Shown here: one piece after another, positions 21,170-23,176 of the stretch | Layout of the letters: each line of letters opens with the position of its first letter | Position numbering within the stretch: the stretch's first letter is position 1 | Source of the DNA: an uncultured Collinsella sp. | Lineage (GTDB): Bacteria > Actinomycetota > Coriobacteriia > Coriobacteriales > Coriobacteriaceae | DNA: 23,176 nt | Direction: 5' to 3' | Assembly (NCBI GenBank): GCA_900543515.1 | Contig: UQRW01000033.1 | Location: 1-23,176, forward strand | The notes under the pieces: model-generated | Seen by the model: the letters and a program-made list of their open reading frames with translations, nothing else | Told to the model about the DNA's origin: nothing | The model's database searches: none | Translations under genes and position numbers: made by a program

Positions 21170-22453
21170 CTAGCACTGCTCGAGCGCCTGCTCAAGGTCG
21201 GCAATCAGATCGGCCGTGTCCTCGAGGCCGCACGACAGGCGCACCATGTCGGCGGAGATGCCGCAGGAGATGAGTTCCTCGTCGTTCATCTGGCGATGGG
21301 TGGCGTTTGCCGGGTGCAGGCAGCAGGTGCGGGCATCGGCCACGTGCGTGGCAATCTGGGCGAGCTTCAGACTCTTCATAAAGGTCTCGGCCGCCGCACG
21401 ACCACCGGTAAAGCCAAAGCTCACGACGCCACAGGTGCCGTTGGGCATGTACTTCTGAGCCATGTCGTAGTACTTGTCGCCCTCCAGGCCCGGGTAGCTC
21501 ACAAAGCGCACCTTGGGGTGACTCTGCAGGAACTTGGCGACCGCCAGGCCGTTCTCGCAGTGGCGCGGCATACGCACGTGCAGGCTCTCGAGCGAGCTGT
21601 TCAGGAAGAATGCCGCCTGCGGGTTCTGCATGGGACCAAGATCGCGCATAAGCTGCGCGGTGGCCTTGGTGATAAAGGCGCCCTCGCGGCCGAACTTCTC
21701 GGCATAGGTCACGCCGTGATAGCTCTCGTCAGGCGTGGTGAGACCCGGGAACTTGTCCTCATGCGCCATCCAGTCAAACTGGCCGTGATCGACGATCACG
21801 CCGCCGAGATAGGCCGCGTGACCATCCATGTATTTGGTGGTGGAATGCGTGACGATGTCGGCGCCCCACTCAAAGGGACGGCACATCACGGGCGTCGGGA
21901 AGGTGTTGTCGACCATCAGCGGCACGCCGTGGTCGTGCGCGGCCTTGGCAAAGCGCTCAATATCGAGCACGGCAAGCGCGGGGTTAGCGATGGTCTCGCC
22001 AAAGACGAGCTTGGTGTTGGGCTGGAAAGCGGCCTCCAGCTCCTCATCGGTGCAGTCGGGTGCGACGAACGTGCAGGTCAGGCCCATGCGGCCCATAGTG
22101 TGAGCCAGCAGGTTGTAGGTGCCGCCGTAGATGGCAGAGCACGCAACCACGTGATCACCGGCACCGGCGACGTTAAAGATGGCGAGGAAGTTCGCAGCCA
22201 TGCCCGAGCTCGTGAGCATCGCAGCGGTGCCGCCCTCCATCTCGCAGATCTTGGCAGCAACCAGATCGCACGTGGGGTTCTGCAGGCGGCTGTAGAAGTA
22301 ACCGGACTCCTCCAGGTCAAACAGCTTGCCCATATGCTCGGACGTATCATACTTCCACGTGGTGGACTGGTAGATAGGCACCTGGCGCGGCTCCGCGTCA
22401 CCCGGGCGGTAGCCGCCCTGAACACATGTGGTACCGATAGTCTGCTCGCTCAT
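21170..22453 (-). CDS. metY: O-acetylhomoserine (thiol)-lyase / sulfhydrylase, Cys/Met metabolism PLP enzyme
   Basis: The 427-residue enzyme joins O-acetylhomoserine and sulfide or methanethiol to give homocysteine or methionine. It is a cystathionine gamma-synthase fold protein, with YSRLQNPT at about 54-61, TSSGMAANFLAIFNVAGAGDH, VDNTFPTPVMCRP (about 181-193) and the PLP lysine K207 in HSTTKYMDGH. The length and the SLESLHVRMPRHCENGLAVAKFL segment fit the MetY type better than MetB/MetC. The ATG at 22453 has GGGAG upstream. It is divergent from the gene at 22684, with 230 bases between. Use of sulfide is the family role and is not shown here. Confidence 0.93.
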   Translation of the reverse strand: MSEQTIGTTCVQGGYRPGDAEPRQVPIYQSTTWKYDTSEHMGKLFDLEESGYFYSRLQNPTCDLVAAKICEMEGGTAAMLTSSGMAANFLAIFNVAGAGDHVVACSAIYGGTYNLLAHTMGRMGLTCTFVAPDCTDEELEAAFQPNTKLVFGETIANPALAVLDIERFAKAAHDHGVPLMVDNTFPTPVMCRPFEWGADIVTHSTTKYMDGHAAYLGGVIVDHGQFDWMAHEDKFPGLTTPDESYHGVTYAEKFGREGAFITKATAQLMRDLGPMQNPQAAFFLNSSLESLHVRMPRHCENGLAVAKFLQSHPKVRFVSYPGLEGDKYYDMAQKYMPNGTCGVVSFGFTGGRAAAETFMKSLKLAQIATHVADARTCCLHPANATHRQMNDEELISCGISADMVRLSCGLEDTADLIADLEQALEQC

Positions 22454-22683
22454 ATCTTGCTCCCTTGCCTGGGTTTTAGTTTTATTCGGTTCACGATACC
22501 GCTACCCTGCACCCCTCTCAACCCATCCCAAAGGTAGGTTATGGGACTAATTAATCAAGGGTTTTATCTCAAGCCTTGGGCATTTGCTCGATAGATAAAA
22601 ATGAGGCATACATGAAGCTCTCGATGATTACATGCACCGTCACGGGTACCATAGGCGAGTACACCGTAACCAAGGAGACAACG
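22454..22683. other. Divergent intergenic region
   Basis: This 230-base region separates metY (minus) and the C_GCAxxG gene (plus). I see an imperfect inverted repeat GACTAATTAATC (22544-22555, 10 of 12 positions symmetrical) inside an AT-rich stretch that could hold promoters for both genes. No SAM riboswitch core is visible. A second, weaker start for the plus gene exists at 22612 (GAGG five bases upstream). Confidence 0.35.
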
Positions 22684-23130
22684 ATGAAGCAAATCGATAC
22701 GGCCCAGCTCGACATCAACGCCTGTCAGGCTCAGGCTGCCGAATACCACGCCCGCGGCTTTAACTGCGCCCAGGCCGTCGCCTGCACCCTCGCGCCTGCC
22801 GTCGGACTCGACCCCCAGATCGCCTTTACCCTCACCGAGGGCTTTGGTGCCGGCATGGGCGGCATGACCGAAACCTGCGGCGCCATCTCGGGCGCCGTGG
22901 CCATCATGGGCTTCGTGATGAGCGACGGCATGGAAAACCCCAAGACCAAGGGCCAGACCTACAAGCTGTCGCGCGAAATCGCCAAGCGTTTTGGCGAGAA
23001 GAACACGACGACCGTCTGCGGCACGCTCAAGGGCATCGGATCGGACAAGGGTCCGCTTCGCAGCTGCCCCGGCTGCATCGACGATGCCGTCGAAATCGCC
23101 TGTGATGTACTAAAGCAGCTCGCCGAGTAA
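22684..23130 (+). CDS. C_GCAxxG_C_C family redox protein
   Basis: The 148-residue protein shows the cysteine pattern of the C_GCAxxG_C_C family (TIGR01909-like): C28 in GFNCAQAV, C65 in ETCGAISGA, then C112 in VCGTLKG and C128/C131 in CPGCIDDAV. Members are small cytosolic proteins of anaerobes, thought to bind a metal or redox centre; the function is not settled. The ATG at 22684 has AAGGAGA six bases upstream and matches the family start. An open frame extends to 22576, with a possible start at 22612, but its residues (TCTVTGTIGEYTV) look non-coding. It is divergent from metY; the 46 bases after its stop hold nothing I recognise. Confidence 0.85.
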   Translation: MKQIDTAQLDINACQAQAAEYHARGFNCAQAVACTLAPAVGLDPQIAFTLTEGFGAGMGGMTETCGAISGAVAIMGFVMSDGMENPKTKGQTYKLSREIAKRFGEKNTTTVCGTLKGIGSDKGPLRSCPGCIDDAVEIACDVLKQLAE

Positions 23131-23176
23131 ACGGCAGCACAGAAAAACGACGGCCGGCGCGCTTGGGATCCATCCA

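Noticed and set aside
19727..22537. Long plus-strand open frames (19727-21121 and 21296-22537) opposite the MFS and metY genes
   Set aside because: Low-complexity H/R/A-rich translations shadowing clearly coding minus-strand genes; no start signals or conserved motifs.
22454..22600. SAM riboswitch before metY
   Set aside because: No SAM-I or SAM-II core sequence and no terminator-like expression platform are visible in the leader.
1..23176. CRISPR array, insertion sequence or prophage
   Set aside because: No regularly spaced direct repeats, transposase, integrase or phage genes are seen. The only repeats are the hairpin families described.

Overview
The window looks like a chromosomal segment of a high-GC, anaerobic Coriobacteriia (Actinomycetota), most likely Collinsella or a close relative. 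The reasons are the gene content (double-cubane-type reductases, selenium metabolism, molybdate uptake), the GC-rich codon use, and palindromic intergenic repeats built on TTGCGGTGAAATAG and TGTGACAAAGGGAC. The genus is inferred from memory of such genomes; no search was run.

Layout. (1) 1-1460: an orphan AbiEi-like/nuclease-fold gene (+) bracketed by a half copy and a complete copy of a long hairpin repeat. (2) 1473-1629: tRNA-Gly(UCC) and tRNA-Pro(UGG), minus strand, with a terminator. (3) 1721-3079: brnQ. (4) 3157-6297: a selenium cluster, transcribed selD, yedF, DUF3343, cysteine desulfurase, ending in a strong intrinsic terminator. selD contains an in-frame UGA at codon 17 (selenocysteine), so its coding region starts 60 bases upstream of the longest uninterrupted reading frame. 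(5) 6368-9889: two 2-hydroxyacyl-CoA dehydratase/double-cubane-cluster paralogues and their ATPase activator, with a covarying structured repeat after each paralogue. The 444-bp leader upstream holds a perfect 26-bp palindrome, a promoter, a 22-codon leader ORF and sequence that can pair with the Shine-Dalgarno of the first gene. Sections 4 and 5 may form one long minus-strand transcription unit, because no terminator is visible between them. (6) 10334-13794: modA, modB (with an unusual extracytoplasmic N-terminal domain), modC. (7) 13998-15750: moeA and moaB/mog. (8) 15962-18433: a ClC-type anion transporter and a diacylglycerol/lipid kinase on the plus strand, followed by a second long hairpin. 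(9) 18521-21028 (minus): an ArfB-like release factor, xpt and an MFS exporter. (10) 21170-22453: O-acetylhomoserine sulfhydrylase (minus). (11) 22684-23130: a C_GCAxxG_C_C family protein (plus).

How it fits together: molybdate import (ModABC) feeds MoeA/MoaB for molybdenum cofactor. SelD makes selenophosphate from selenide, which the cysteine desulfurase, YedF and DUF3343 protein plausibly help deliver. The two supplies sit next to an ATP-driven iron-sulfur reductase system. The most unusual parts are the reductase operon with its structured leader and repeats, the selenocysteine-containing SelD, and the ModB fusion.
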